Positions 37,963 through 47,440 of a stretch of 64,000 nucleotides of DNA are shown one piece after another. The stretch lies in assembly GCF_031127905.1 (NCBI RefSeq), contig NZ_JARXIC010000002.1, positions 186,001-250,000 of the forward strand, read 5' to 3'. The notes below the pieces were generated by a model that had not been told where the DNA came from, made no database searches, and saw only the letters and a program-made list of their open reading frames with translations. Position numbers and translations under genes: made by a program. The stretch comes from Thalassobacterium sedimentorum (GTDB lineage: Bacteria; Verrucomicrobiota; Verrucomicrobiia; Opitutales; Coraliomargaritaceae). The first letter of the stretch is position 1, and every line of letters starts with the position of its first letter.

Positions 37963-38376
37963 ATGATTAAATTACGTAAAAACCCCACCGCCAAAGATGC
38001 CAGACGTGTCTTGGTCATCGACGATGAGCCTTCCTTTACCCGCATGGTTAAGCTCAATCTAGAAGACACAGGCAACTACATCGTCGAAACACTCAACGAG
38101 AGTCGCAAAGCGCTCATAACTGCCAAGACTTTTGAGCCAGAGATTATATTACTTGATGTTGTCATGCCTGAAGCTGACGGTGGCGATGTGGCCCTACAGC
38201 TACGCAGTCGCCAAGCGACCCAGCACATCCCGATCATTTTTGTCTCCGCCATGGTCTCGCAAAAAGAATCCAAAAAGGGCTTCTATCAAAGTGGCGGTGA
38301 GCACTTTCTCGCTAAGCCCATTGATAAAGACACCCTCTGCGGAGCGATAGAAACGGTACTCTCCACCGCGCATTAA
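37963..38376 (+). CDS. Single-domain response regulator
   Basis: A 137-residue CheY-like receiver. The acidic pair is in VLVIDDEPSF, the phospho-acceptor Asp in IILLDVVMPEADG, the conserved Ser/Thr in IIFVSAMV and the Lys in FLAKPIDKD. There is no output domain, so it must act by protein contact or phosphotransfer. ATG 37963 abuts the kinase stop codon, so the pair is translated together. A basic N-terminal tail (KLRKNPTAKDARR) precedes the fold. Confidence 0.93.
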   Translation: MIKLRKNPTAKDARRVLVIDDEPSFTRMVKLNLEDTGNYIVETLNESRKALITAKTFEPEIILLDVVMPEADGGDVALQLRSRQATQHIPIIFVSAMVSQKESKKGFYQSGGEHFLAKPIDKDTLCGAIETVLSTAH

Positions 38377-38389
38377 TCCGGGCACCACA

Positions 38390-38437
38390 CTTACGAAAGC
38401 TGAAGCACAAGCAATCGTCTAATGGTGCTTTCGTAAG
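38390..38437. repeat. Inverted repeat at the convergent ends of the regulator and ubiB genes
   Basis: CTTACGAAAG (38390-38399) and CTTTCGTAAG (38428-38437) are perfect reverse complements, and GTG before the right arm can also pair with a CAC in the spacer. The right arm lies in the last codons of the minus-strand gene. There is no T run, so termination is only possible. Confidence 0.5.
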
Positions 38438-40068
38438 GTAGAAATTACAATATAAATGCCCAACAATCCAGAAACCAAAAAGCCAACAATTCCGATGGCA
38501 GGATAGCCCCACAGTAAAGGTGTCACGCCCGTAGTGATCACTAAGGAAGATCCCATCAATAAGGATCCGATAATAATACCCACTGTCAAACGATTCATCG
38601 AGGCAGTAATAGTCTCTTCGATATTCTCCGTTCCAGTATGATGAAAATTAATCTGCAGTTTTTCGTCTTCGACCTTTTGCAGAATGCGCTGCATATTTTC
38701 CGGAATGCGTTGCATGCTGCGAAACATATTGAGCATAGGAAATAAAGTCTGACGCTGAATACTGGAAAAGCTCCATCGCTCCTTGTTAAGTTTGACTAGA
38801 TAAGGTCGCGCTACTTTCTGAATATCAAAATTCGGGTCCAACAGGCGAGCCGTCTCTTCCACACAAAGAATTGATTTAGACAGCAAGGCATAATCAGCCG
38901 GCACTTCAATACCGTTACGACCAAGTAGATAGAGCATTTCTAAACCAACAGTCCCCATTTTAGTACCAGTAGGACCGAATTTACGGTGCTTATTGAGCAG
39001 GAAGGTAATCTCTTTTTCCAAACGACGACGATCAATACGTCGATTATCAATCGACATAGCCTCGGCGACTCGAATCACTTTATCAGCATCACGCTCAGTA
39101 ATCGCTCCAAATAAATCCGCCAGATAAAAACGCATCTGCATGGTAATCTGCCCGGCTTGCCCCCAATCAATAAAGCATATTTTATGGTCTGCGGTAATTA
39201 ACATATTCCCGGGATGGGGGTCAGCATGAAAAAATCCAGTCCCCACAATCTGGTGAAAAATAGACTCACCGCCTAAGCGTGCCACTCGTTCCGCGGTTTC
39301 CGTCGCAAGCGTAATTTGATCCGGCGCAAAGCCATCCACCCACTCTGTAACCAAAAGTCGACGCGAAGTCAGTTCACGGTAAACCTTTGGCGCAAAGACA
39401 TGGGGTTGCTCCGTATTCAGAGCAATGAAAATTTCGGCGTTATCAGCCTCGTTCCGATAATCGAGTTCCTCCTCCAGTCGTTTTTCGGCCTCACGAATTA
39501 ATGAGGGAAAATTATAGGGGCGCAGTTCTTCAATGCGTGCATGTACTTGCTTCGCAAACCAGCCAATAATCTCCATATCTGCCGAAATCGTCTTATGTAT
39601 TTCAGCACGTTGTATTTTAACCGCAACCTCGGCACCTGTCGAAATAAGCTTCGCACGATATACCTGTCCCAAAGAACCCGCCGCAATGGGATGCGGATCA
39701 AACTCCGCAAAGACATCTTCCAGCTCACAACTCAGTTCCCGCAATGCAACCGGCTTGATCTTCTCGAAAGGTTGCGTCTCAACATCACTACGTAATTTCT
39801 TGAACTCCATCACCAATGGCTCAGGGAGTCGATCGGGCCGCGTGCTGAGGATTTGTCCAAACTTAACAAAAATGGGGCCCAGCTCTTCACAGGCGTTGCG
39901 CATACGCTCGTATGCAGAAAGATGGGTAACTTTTTTACGTACTAAGTTTTTAAGCAGGAACTGGGGCGTATCCAGCTGCAGCAATAAATCTTCAAAACCC
40001 CAACGCACGAGAATCGCCACAATTTCGGGCGCCCGCACTGCATTCGCTAAATAGTTAAAGGGTTTCAT
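38419..40068 (-). CDS. ubiB: UbiB/ABC1 (AarF) family atypical kinase
   Basis: A 549-residue membrane-associated protein-kinase-like ATPase linked to isoprenoid quinone synthesis. The family KxGQ motif is in IFVKFGQILSTRPDRLP near residue 70. The alanine-rich loop is AAGSLGQVYRAKL. The invariant Lys is in VAVKIQR, and the catalytic segment is FHADPHPGNMLI followed by ICFIDWGQ. Two C-terminal membrane helices (about 500-545) anchor it. ATG 40068. The phasin-like gene lies about 100 bases upstream on the same strand, and this pairing suggests a membrane lipid or granule-linked role. Confidence 0.9.
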   Translation of the reverse strand: MKPFNYLANAVRAPEIVAILVRWGFEDLLLQLDTPQFLLKNLVRKKVTHLSAYERMRNACEELGPIFVKFGQILSTRPDRLPEPLVMEFKKLRSDVETQPFEKIKPVALRELSCELEDVFAEFDPHPIAAGSLGQVYRAKLISTGAEVAVKIQRAEIHKTISADMEIIGWFAKQVHARIEELRPYNFPSLIREAEKRLEEELDYRNEADNAEIFIALNTEQPHVFAPKVYRELTSRRLLVTEWVDGFAPDQITLATETAERVARLGGESIFHQIVGTGFFHADPHPGNMLITADHKICFIDWGQAGQITMQMRFYLADLFGAITERDADKVIRVAEAMSIDNRRIDRRRLEKEITFLLNKHRKFGPTGTKMGTVGLEMLYLLGRNGIEVPADYALLSKSILCVEETARLLDPNFDIQKVARPYLVKLNKERWSFSSIQRQTLFPMLNMFRSMQRIPENMQRILQKVEDEKLQINFHHTGTENIEETITASMNRLTVGIIIGSLLMGSSLVITTGVTPLLWGYPAIGIVGFLVSGLLGIYIVISTLRKHH

Positions 40069-40169
40069 ATATTAGGTAAAAGATCCTGCCGGAGCTTCGC
40101 GAGTGAAGTCCGCTAGCACGACACGGCCTCACAGGTGAAGGCCCTATAAAAAAGTCGCGCGAGGCAACC

Positions 40170-40484
40170 TCAGTCCCCATTCGGAAACTCTTTGTGCAGC
40201 TTTCCTTCGAGTGCAGTCACACGGGCAGCAAGCGCATCGTATTGATCCTTCGTCACCACGTTGGCCCGGTGCAGCATCTCATTAAACAATTTGCTGGCCT
40301 CAACCTTTGCTTTTTCAGTTTCCTGACGTCCTTCTGAAACGATTTTATCCGACATCGCGGAGGCCTCGTCTTTAGTTAACTTTCCTTTTTCTACCAACTC
40401 ATCAAGTGATTCCAGAACTTTATCCTTCGTCACGACGGCCACGCCAATACCAGCCAACATAGTTTTCTTTACGAGATCGATCAT
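40170..40484 (-). CDS. Phasin-like (PhaF/PhaI type) helical protein
   Basis: A 104-residue protein that starts with a hydrophobic segment (KKTMLAGIGVAVVTKDKV) and continues as an amphipathic helix and coiled coil (LDELVEKGKLTKDEASAM, YDALAARVTALEGKLHKE). This is the layout of poly(3-hydroxyalkanoate) granule-associated phasins and of small phasin-like proteins found beside UbiB kinases. No polyhydroxyalkanoate synthase gene is in the window, so granule binding is not shown. ATG 40484. It probably precedes ubiB in one transcript. Confidence 0.75.
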   Translation of the reverse strand: MIDLVKKTMLAGIGVAVVTKDKVLESLDELVEKGKLTKDEASAMSDKIVSEGRQETEKAKVEASKLFNEMLHRANVVTKDQYDALAARVTALEGKLHKEFPNGD

Positions 40485-40645
40485 AGTACAGAAAATACCT
40501 CAGTCTTCGTAAAAACACAAGAGCGCAAAGTGAAGTTAATGCACTTCGAATATTTCCGAAGAGGACAGGCCTAGCACAGATTCATCCCAATGCCCCAAGT
40601 CGGGGATCAGCTGAGGATCATCAGCACCTGAGAGCAAGAAAGAGC

Positions 40646-42025
40646 TCAAGCTGCGTCCGCGGGGGAGTCCCCGGAATCTAGTTTGGAACGGTCCTTCACT
40701 TTTTCTTTCTCCGCCTTCCCATTCGCATCTCCTTTACCTAAGTGTAACTTAGGCTTGCTACGACCTTCGACTACGCCGCGATTGATCACAACCTTCTCGA
40801 CGTTTTCCGTTTGCGGCAACTCATACATGACATCCAGCATGATACGCTCCATTATAGAACGCAGCGCTCGGGCACCCGTCTTAAGCTCGATCGCCTTTTC
40901 TGCAATTGCAGCGACAGCGTCACGCGTAAAGTGCAAATCCGCACCTTCCATTGAAAAAAGCTTACGATATTGCTTCACCAAAGAGTTCTTGGTGTTTTGC
41001 AAAATGTGTTCCAAATCAGAGCGGGAAAGCTCATCCAGTACAGCAACCATGGGCAGACGACCGATGAACTCGGGAATCATACCAAAATGCACAAGATCTT
41101 CCGGCTGCGTCTCACGCAGTAATTCACTAACAGGCACCTCATTCTGATGACGATTACGCTCCGTATCAAATCCCATTGCTTTCGAACCAACCCGATTCTG
41201 CACGATCTTATCCAGGCCAACAAATGCCCCACCACAGATAAACAAAATGTTGGAAGTATCGAGTTGAATATACTCCTGGTTGGGATGTTTGCGCCCCCCT
41301 TGTGGCGGGACATTACAAACTGTGCCTTCCAGAATTTTAAGCAGCGCTTGCTGCACCCCCTCACCGGAAACATCGCGGGTGATCGAGACGTTGTCCGTCT
41401 TACGCCCAATTTTGTCGATTTCATCCACATATATGATGCCACATTCTGCCTTTTTAACATCATACTCGGCAGACTGAAGCAGACGCAGAACGATATTCTC
41501 AACATCTTCCCCGACATAACCAGCCTCAGTTAAAGTCGTGGCATCAGCGATGGCAAAAGGCACGTCCAACATTTTAGCCATTGTGCGAGCGAGCAGTGTC
41601 TTACCACTTCCAGTCGGTCCCAACAGCAAAATATTACTCTTCTCAATCTGAACGTCATCGTATTCACCGTCCAGCTCCTCGAAACCACTCGCCTGCTCAA
41701 TACGCGACTCAGAACGCAATCGCTTATAATGATTATATACGGCCACCGCTAAGGCTCGTTTCGCATAGTCCTGACTAATAATATGCTCATCCAGCGCAGC
41801 GGTAATCTGAGCGGGTTTGAGTAGATTAAAGTGTCCACTGGATGCTGTCGCCTCTGTCTTAGGCGTCTCATTCGCTTCCGACAACTCGCGATCGATAATG
41901 GTTTTACACACTGAGACACACGAGTCGCAGATGTGCACACCAGCAGGACCGGCGATCATTTTGCGAACTTCGTTTTGTGCTTTTCCGCAAAAGGAGCAGA
42001 AAGTCATTCGTGTGGACTTAGCCAT
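40646..42025 (-). CDS. clpX: ATP-dependent Clp protease ATP-binding subunit ClpX
   Basis: AAA+ unfoldase that feeds tagged proteins to ClpP. The zinc-binding domain has Cys10, Cys13, Cys33 and Cys36. The AAA module shows Walker A GPTGSGKT, the pore loop GYVGEDVEN (GYVG), Walker [13 protein letters not shown], and sensor motifs including TGARALRS. An IGF-type ClpP-binding loop corresponds to [10 protein letters not shown] nearby. Length 459 is slightly longer than E. coli ClpX (424), mostly from a charged C-terminal tail ([12 protein letters not shown]). ATG 42025. clpP lies 63 bases upstream. Confidence 0.98.
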   Translation of the reverse strand: MAKSTRMTFCSFCGKAQNEVRKMIAGPAGVHICDSCVSVCKTIIDRELSEANETPKTEATASSGHFNLLKPAQITAALDEHIISQDYAKRALAVAVYNHYKRLRSESRIEQASGFEELDGEYDDVQIEKSNILLLGPTGSGKTLLARTMAKMLDVPFAIADATTLTEAGYVGEDVENIVLRLLQSAEYDVKKAECGIIYVDEIDKIGRKTDNVSITRDVSGEGVQQALLKILEGTVCNVPPQGGRKHPNQEYIQLDTSNILFICGGAFVGLDKIVQNRVGSKAMGFDTERNRHQNEVPVSELLRETQPEDLVHFGMIPEFIGRLPMVAVLDELSRSDLEHILQNTKNSLVKQYRKLFSMEGADLHFTRDAVAAIAEKAIELKTGARALRSIMERIMLDVMYELPQTENVEKVVINRGVVEGRSKPKLHLGKGDANGKAEKEKVKDRSKLDSGDSPADAA

Positions 42026-42088
42026 AATCTATATAAAAATTGAAAGTGTAAAGGGAAGCGGGCAAAGAGGCCCCGGAAACGGCACCGA

Positions 42089-42727
42089 TTACCCGATGGG
42101 CTTGGCCTCGATAACCTTATCGACAATGCCGTAGGCCAAAGCGTCTTCTGCTGTCAGATAAAAATCACGATCGGAATCAGCCGCGATTTCTTCAGCCGTT
42201 TTGTTGGTGTGGCTGGCAATTAAATCATTCATGCGTGAACGCCAGCGCAAGATTTCACGCGCAGCAATGGAAATATCAGAAGTCTGGCCAGTCGCACCAC
42301 CGGTAGGCTGGTGCATCATCACGCGGCTATTCGGTAGCGCATAACGCTTCCCTTTAGTTCCTGCAGCCAACAACAAAGTCGCCATACTTGCAGCCTGCCC
42401 CACGCAATATGTGACGGTGTCACACTGGAGAAAGTTCATCGTATCGTAAATAGCCATGCCATCCGTCACGCTGCCCCCTGGCGAGTTAATGTAGAGGCTG
42501 ATATCCTTTTTAGGATCTTCCATCTGTAGGAAGAGCATTTGCGCAATCACAGCATTGGCAACAAAGTCGTTAATTGGCGTGCCGATAAAGATAATGCGAT
42601 CCCGCAATAAACGGCTGTAGATATCCCAGGCACGCTCAGTGCGCCCCTCGCGTTCATAGACAGTTGGAAGTGGTACGTAGCTCACAGTGTAATTAGTTGG
42701 TTTCTGAATAAATTGATAAGAAGGCAC
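42089..42727 (-). CDS. clpP: ATP-dependent Clp protease proteolytic subunit ClpP
   Basis: Barrel-forming serine peptidase of the ClpXP protease. The catalytic triad is Ser114 (GQAASMA), His139 (VMMHQPTGG) and Asp188 (DSDRDFY), with the family spacing of 25 and 74 residues between Ser and the other two. The sequence [15 protein letters not shown] is conserved. Length 212 is normal, with a short propeptide-like N terminus. ATG 42727. It lies between tig and clpX, the usual tig-clpP-clpX order. Confidence 0.98.
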   Translation of the reverse strand: MPSYQFIQKPTNYTVSYVPLPTVYEREGRTERAWDIYSRLLRDRIIFIGTPINDFVANAVIAQMLFLQMEDPKKDISLYINSPGGSVTDGMAIYDTMNFLQCDTVTYCVGQAASMATLLLAAGTKGKRYALPNSRVMMHQPTGGATGQTSDISIAAREILRWRSRMNDLIASHTNKTAEEIAADSDRDFYLTAEDALAYGIVDKVIEAKPIG

Positions 42728-42820
42728 TTACCCTATAGGCCAAGTGTCGAATATCAAATGCTTTTGAAGTTTCTGCAGTGTCGCAGATAATTGAAAGACT
42801 GATTTCCGTCAATTAAGCAA

Positions 42821-42845
42821 GTGCAGCACTCAGACGATGCTGCAC
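42821..42845. other. Stem-loop between tig and clpP
   Basis: GTGCAGCA (42821-42828) and TGCTGCAC (42838-42845) form a perfect 8-base-pair stem with a nine-base loop. There is no T run on either strand, so it could be a processing or attenuating structure in a tig-clpP transcript. The remaining 213-base gap holds no gene. Confidence 0.5.
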
Positions 42846-42940
42846 TCACAATAATTGACAAGCGCTATCGAAACATAGGGCACACGACACGCTCAAGTGC
42901 ACCATAAGTCCGTGTCTTCCAGGAACCGACGCAGGAAGCA

Positions 42941-44281
42941 CTAGGCGTCTGCGGCATCCGCCCCCACAGGTACAGCGACGACTTCACGCTCGGCCTTCTC
43001 TGCCAGCAGATCCATGGTTTTCCCTAAAATGATATCACGACGCATTTGATTGATCCGATTCTGATCTTTCTGCAGTTCTTTGACCAATTTTTCTGGATTT
43101 TGTCCCGACTGCTGCGCTTCCATCATAATCATACGGCTGAAATCTTCGTTCTCGACCTTGATCTTTTCCTTCTCGGCGATCTTCGTCAGAATCAGGCGTG
43201 ATTTGAGACGATCATGTGCCGCCTTACGTGCACCTTCATGCAAGGAGTCCTTATGCTTTTCAAATTCTTCTGCCGAGACTCCCTGCTGCATGTTACGCTG
43301 CATAAAATCTCGCAACACCGCTTCCGTCTCTCCTTCTACGCCACTCTCAGGAACTGGAAAATCAACAGCCTTGAGCAACTCCTCAGTGATCTGCTGGCGT
43401 TCAGAAGTTGCATTCTGTTGTTTCTTCTGGTTCTCAATATTCTCAGCGATCTTAGTGCGTAATTCCGCCTCATCAGCAACTTGAAGGCTATCAAAGAAGG
43501 CTTGATCCATCTCGGGCATAACTTTCTCACGCACTTCCTTAGCCTCAATACTGTAAACTGCAGTCTTTCCCGCCAAGGCCTCAGGCTGAAAATCTTCCGG
43601 AAATTCCATAGTGACTTCCTTAGTATCGCCCGCTTTCATGCCAATGAGCCCGTCGACAACGGCGCGCACTCCAGGTGCATCCTCAGAACCAGCTTCTTCC
43701 CACGTCACCTTTTGGGTTCCGAACATGGGTGAATCAGGTACCAAATCAGCAACGAGCTCGTCACCTATTTTACCCTCATAGCCGCACTGTACATAATCCC
43801 CTTTTTCCGCGGCCTTCTCGGCAACATTGAACTCAGCACGTTGGCTAAGAATCTGATCCAACATCTTAGTCACTTCCTCCTCAGTGGCTTCAGTCGGTGT
43901 GTTAGTGACCTTGAGACCTTCATAGGCTGGAACTTCAAATTCTGGAATGACGTCTACGGTGAAAGTCACTACAGCATCTTGTCCAGCGGCAATCTCACCT
44001 TCATCCAGTTCGACGATTGTAAAGACTTCGAAATCAGCCCCCGCAACACCCGATTGATGGGCTTGAGAAATCACTCGCTGCTTAAGTTCTTGTTTTAGAT
44101 CTTTTGCGAATCGCGTGCGTACCATGCTCTCTGGCGCTTTGCCGGGGCGAAAGCCGGGAATCTTAGCTTGACGCTGGTAGTCCTTAATAAGTTTCGCTTC
44201 TTGCGCAGCCACTTCTTCAGAAGTGACTGTGACTGCGATAGTTTTGCGAGTTGCGTTGATTTCTTGAACGTCGGTTTTCAC
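42941..44281 (-). CDS. tig: Trigger factor
   Basis: Ribosome-bound chaperone with peptidyl-prolyl isomerase activity. The N-terminal ribosome-binding domain includes the tail-loop signature around IPGFRPGKAP (near 40-49; G-F-R-x-G-K). The FKBP-type domain begins near residue 160 (AEKGDYVQCGYEGKI). The C-terminal helical chaperone arms follow from about 260. Length 446 is normal, with an alanine-rich C terminus. GTG 44281 is the only start that gives the N terminus MKTDVQEINATRKTI. It is the first gene of the tig-clpP-clpX cluster. Confidence 0.97.
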   Translation of the reverse strand: MKTDVQEINATRKTIAVTVTSEEVAAQEAKLIKDYQRQAKIPGFRPGKAPESMVRTRFAKDLKQELKQRVISQAHQSGVAGADFEVFTIVELDEGEIAAGQDAVVTFTVDVIPEFEVPAYEGLKVTNTPTEATEEEVTKMLDQILSQRAEFNVAEKAAEKGDYVQCGYEGKIGDELVADLVPDSPMFGTQKVTWEEAGSEDAPGVRAVVDGLIGMKAGDTKEVTMEFPEDFQPEALAGKTAVYSIEAKEVREKVMPEMDQAFFDSLQVADEAELRTKIAENIENQKKQQNATSERQQITEELLKAVDFPVPESGVEGETEAVLRDFMQRNMQQGVSAEEFEKHKDSLHEGARKAAHDRLKSRLILTKIAEKEKIKVENEDFSRMIMMEAQQSGQNPEKLVKELQKDQNRINQMRRDIILGKTMDLLAEKAEREVVAVPVGADAADA

Positions 44282-44511
44282 GGTGTGTATGTGTGTTGAA
44301 TTAGGTCGGCGAGAAAGAACGCCGCACAGGAAAAAGCGGGTGAATAAAGGGTATAGCTATTTTACGGTCAATGCCTATATTTACGCGAAATGGCAGCAAT
44401 CGCATTTAATCAGCGAGAACCTGCCGATCGTCGTCTCTGTATTAAAAAAATCTTCGCTCTAGGGCCTAAATAAAATTCAAGCCCAAACAATAGATAGCGG
44501 CTCCATCAGAA

Positions 44512-44536
44512 GAGTGCATCCAATCTAGACGCACTC
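44512..44536 (-). terminator. Possible weak terminator after the DUF805 gene
   Basis: On the minus strand GAGTGC and GCACTC (44512-44517 with 44531-44536) pair around a 13-base loop and are followed by TTCT, 7 bases after the DUF805 stop. The stem is short. The 262 bases between this gene and tig otherwise show nothing recognisable. Confidence 0.35.
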
Positions 44537-44543
44537 AATACGC

Positions 44544-44870
44544 TTAGTTAGACTTCGAAGGCGCGACAGCGGCGTAAAGCAGCACCAGCAAATTTGCACC
44601 GGGAACCAACATGAAAAGCGTCCAATAAGCTGGCCGCCCCATATCACGCAGGCGCTTGAGGAGCTGCATCAACCCCACCATCGAGCAGATCAGGGCAATC
44701 ACAATACCAAAAAATGCGCCCAAAGGGCTGTAATTTCCATGATGCCAATGGTTGAAATAATCAATCGCCACTTTAGTCACCCCAAGGGTCAACAGAACCA
44801 GCAACACAATGCGAAGAGTGAAAACGAATCGGCCGATACGGCCTTCAGAGCTAATAAAAGTATCTTTCAT
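44544..44870 (-). CDS. DUF805 family membrane protein
   Basis: A 108-residue inner-membrane protein with three hydrophobic segments. It has the family features: an early aromatic/Arg stretch (GRIGRFVFTLRIV), then LLKRLRDMGRPAYWTLFMLVPGANLL, in which R-L-R-D-M-G and the following Trp are the DUF805 signature. Function is unknown. Members are common in single copy or as small tandem groups. ATG 44870. Confidence 0.85.
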   Translation of the reverse strand: MKDTFISSEGRIGRFVFTLRIVLLVLLTLGVTKVAIDYFNHWHHGNYSPLGAFFGIVIALICSMVGLMQLLKRLRDMGRPAYWTLFMLVPGANLLVLLYAAVAPSKSN

Positions 44871-45050
44871 AATAAAAAGTAGCAGAAGTAATCAGCCGAT
44901 ATTTACGATTCAAACTAGGATCGCAATAAAAACCGACCTCGCATTGCGCAACGAAGCATTTTGATCGTATAAGAATGCGCTCAACCGTTAATTACCTTTA
45001 TCCTCGTGAAATAACATGACGCAAACAAGCGGCTTAACACCACACCATCG

Positions 45051-45953
45051 ATGTCTTGGATCGCACTCAGTATCTGTTCCGCCCTTCTACTTGGTCTCTA
45101 TGATCTGGCCAAAAAGCACGCCCTGCGTGACAATGCAGTCTTACCGGTGCTTTTTTTCGGAATTCTGACAAGCGGGGTTACCTGGTTACCGTTCGTGCTA
45201 TGGTCGCACCTAGCACCTCAAAGCTTCCCATCAACACAGTTTCTAGTCACTCCTCTGCAAGCGCACGAACACGTACTGCTCTTTTTAAAGTCCGCTCTGG
45301 TCGCAGGTTCGTGGATATTCGGATATTTCGCACTCAAAAACTTACCGCTCTCCATCGCTGGGCCGATCCGCGCAACAGGTCCCCTCTGGACGATTCTGCT
45401 GGCAGTCTTTCTCATGAGCGAAAGCCCGAGCCCTTGGCAGTGGGTCGGCATCATCATCGTGCTAGCCGCTTTCTACGCATTTTCCTTTGTTGGAAAACTA
45501 GAGGGCATCTACTTTTCCCGCGATAAATGGATCGGTTTCATGCTCGCGGCAACCCTCATTGGTGCTTGTAGCGCGATTTACGACAAATTCCTACTGCAAA
45601 GCGCACTCATCGGACCCGCCACCGTACAAGCGTGGTTCTCGTTGTATCTAGTCGTGGTCATGGCACCATTCTACCTACTCTGGTTACGTGGGGCATGGCC
45701 ACGCGGGCACTTCGAATGGCGCTGGTCTATCCCAATGATCGGCCTGCTGCTGCTCTCAGCCGACTTCCTCTACTTCACTGCCATCGCACAAGAAGACGCA
45801 CTCATTGCGGTCATTTCCCCCATCCGTCGCGGCGCGGTGGTCGTTACCTTCCTTGGTGGCATATTCCTGCACAAAGAAGTCAATTTTAAACCTAAAGCGA
45901 TCTGCATTCTCTTCCTATTACTCGGCATCGTGTTGATGAAAATGGGCAGCTAG
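45051..45953 (+). CDS. EamA/DMT-family transporter
   Basis: A 300-residue inner-membrane protein with about ten helices in two EamA halves. The first half ends near ILLAVFLMSESPSPWQWVGIIIVLAAF, the second near VVTFLGGIFLHKEVNFKPKAICILFLLLGI; the E-x-x-x-W/K-x-x-G-x-x-L repeat in each half is the family signature. Drug/metabolite transporters export amino acids, metabolites or drugs; the substrate cannot be read. ATG 45051 without Shine-Dalgarno. A 14-base palindrome AGCCGTCGACGGCT at 45952-45965 spans the end of the gene. Confidence 0.88.
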   Translation: MSWIALSICSALLLGLYDLAKKHALRDNAVLPVLFFGILTSGVTWLPFVLWSHLAPQSFPSTQFLVTPLQAHEHVLLFLKSALVAGSWIFGYFALKNLPLSIAGPIRATGPLWTILLAVFLMSESPSPWQWVGIIIVLAAFYAFSFVGKLEGIYFSRDKWIGFMLAATLIGACSAIYDKFLLQSALIGPATVQAWFSLYLVVVMAPFYLLWLRGAWPRGHFEWRWSIPMIGLLLLSADFLYFTAIAQEDALIAVISPIRRGAVVVTFLGGIFLHKEVNFKPKAICILFLLLGIVLMKMGS

Positions 45954-45982
45954 CCGTCGACGGCTCGAGCCCCCAACCATTC

Positions 45983-46186
45983 CTAATCGACGCATTCAGA
46001 AGCTGACATGTTTAAGCTCTCCTCAATAACAGATTCTGCTACAATTGGGGATTCCTTTGCGTCCCCAGGTGCCACGATTGTAAGGTTTTGCCCCGCGCCG
46101 CCCAACACGGCCGGCACCACGAATAGAAGTAAAAGTGAACCGCCCACCAAAAATGCTCCCACAATATATAAATGTCCTCGATTCAT
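45983..46186 (-). CDS. Small putative membrane protein
   Basis: A 67-residue frame with a basic/polar start (MNRGHLY), one clear membrane helix (IVGAFLVGGSLLLLFVVPAVL) and an acidic tail (about 40-67, with Glu-rich ESVIEESL). It lies 61 bases downstream of queG on the same strand and converges on the EamA transporter gene. No family is recognised. Support is limited to the plausible start, the helix and the position. Confidence 0.5.
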   Translation of the reverse strand: MNRGHLYIVGAFLVGGSLLLLFVVPAVLGGAGQNLTIVAPGDAKESPIVAESVIEESLNMSASECVD

Positions 46187-46247
46187 CTCTAAAATAAGCC
46201 TCTAACCCTTCCTAGATGATGAAACAAGTTTATATTCCCCTCACCAC

Positions 46248-47279
46248 CTAATTTCGATCAGTGATTTGACGAATTGCCCAACTGGCATGCTCAGCCAGCA
46301 TCGGATCAGCATCCAGCACGACCTTCTCAAGCGCCACTAGATCCGCCGCGACGCCAACATTCCCCAGGACCACGCATATATTGCGCTTAAAACGGTGCAA
46401 TTTAAGACGCCGCAGTGGCGACCCCTGCATCCGTTCGGAAAAGGTCGCCTGATCCCAGAGTAGCATTTCGCCTAAGCTTGGTAACTCGCGTATGGCAAAT
46501 TTTGGCTCTACAGTCGGCACCGCCCATTTATTCCAAGGGCACACATCCAAACACTCGTCACAGCCATAGAGTCGATCGCCAATGGCCGAGCGATATTCAA
46601 CAGGGATCGCACCGTCGTGCTCAATTGTCAGATAAGAAATACACTTAGTCGCATCAAGTTGATACGGCGCGGTGATCGCCTGCGTCGGGCAGGCATCAAG
46701 ACAACGCGTACAGTTACCACAGCGGTCTTTCTGCTGCGTACTCGTGGGCAAGTCCAATGTCGTCACGATATTCGCCAAAAAATTCCAAGTGCCTCGCTTC
46801 GGTTCAATGAGAATCGTGCTTTTGCCCTGCCATCCCAATCCCGCAGACTCCGCGATGGGTTTTTCCAAAAGAGGGCCAGTATCCACGTAAGGGCGCTGTT
46901 CACCACCATAGTCCTCGCGTAAAATACGACAAAGTCGCTTCAGACGGCGCAGCATAAAATTATGATAGTCATCACCCAGTGCGTATTTAGCGACGCGATA
47001 ACCTCGTTCCGGATCCGGCTGATAGTAATTGAGTGCTAAAGAGATGATAGACTTAGCTTCACGCTCGGGGATCAGTCGCTCTGGGTACATACGCCGATCA
47101 TTATTGCGCTCCATCCAGGCCATCGTGCCATGCTTGCCTTCGGCAATCCATTGTGCATAATATTCGTAACGCAGCTGAAGCGGCACCGCCGACACACCGA
47201 TGGAATGAAAGCCTAAGGCTTCTGCCTCAGCCTGAAGTCGCGTTAATATAGTCTGATTCGGATGCACCACAATTCGCAA
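46248..47279 (-). CDS. queG: Epoxyqueuosine reductase QueG
   Basis: Reduces epoxyqueuosine to queuosine in tRNA, the last step of queuosine synthesis, using cobalamin and two 4Fe-4S clusters. The ferredoxin-type cysteines are in CGNCTRCLDACP and CDECLDVCPWNK. Cobalamin- and substrate-binding regions include YYQPDPERGYRVAKYALGDDYH and KPIAESAGLGWQGKST. A HEAT-like C-terminal segment ends WAIRQITDRN. Length 343 is normal. The frame begins with TTG 47279; GTG 47270 or 47267 could be the true start. Other queuosine genes are not in the window. Confidence 0.95.
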   Translation of the reverse strand: MRIVVHPNQTILTRLQAEAEALGFHSIGVSAVPLQLRYEYYAQWIAEGKHGTMAWMERNNDRRMYPERLIPEREAKSIISLALNYYQPDPERGYRVAKYALGDDYHNFMLRRLKRLCRILREDYGGEQRPYVDTGPLLEKPIAESAGLGWQGKSTILIEPKRGTWNFLANIVTTLDLPTSTQQKDRCGNCTRCLDACPTQAITAPYQLDATKCISYLTIEHDGAIPVEYRSAIGDRLYGCDECLDVCPWNKWAVPTVEPKFAIRELPSLGEMLLWDQATFSERMQGSPLRRLKLHRFKRNICVVLGNVGVAADLVALEKVVLDADPMLAEHASWAIRQITDRN

Positions 47280-47440
47280 TATGCGCGCGCGAACTTGATA
47301 GTCCAGTCATCTGCAGTAGAAATATTGATTCAATAAAATAATCAAAACTTATATAATTTGCCTCGGCTCAGGCGCCATTAATAGTTCATTCTGAAAACCT
47401 AGCTAATTCCCAAAACTCGAATCCGTAAGAAAAAGTCACC

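Noticed and set aside
45952-45965. 14-base palindrome AGCCGTCGACGGCT at the end of the EamA transporter gene considered as a terminator
   Set aside because: It has no loop and no T run, and partly overlaps the stop codon.
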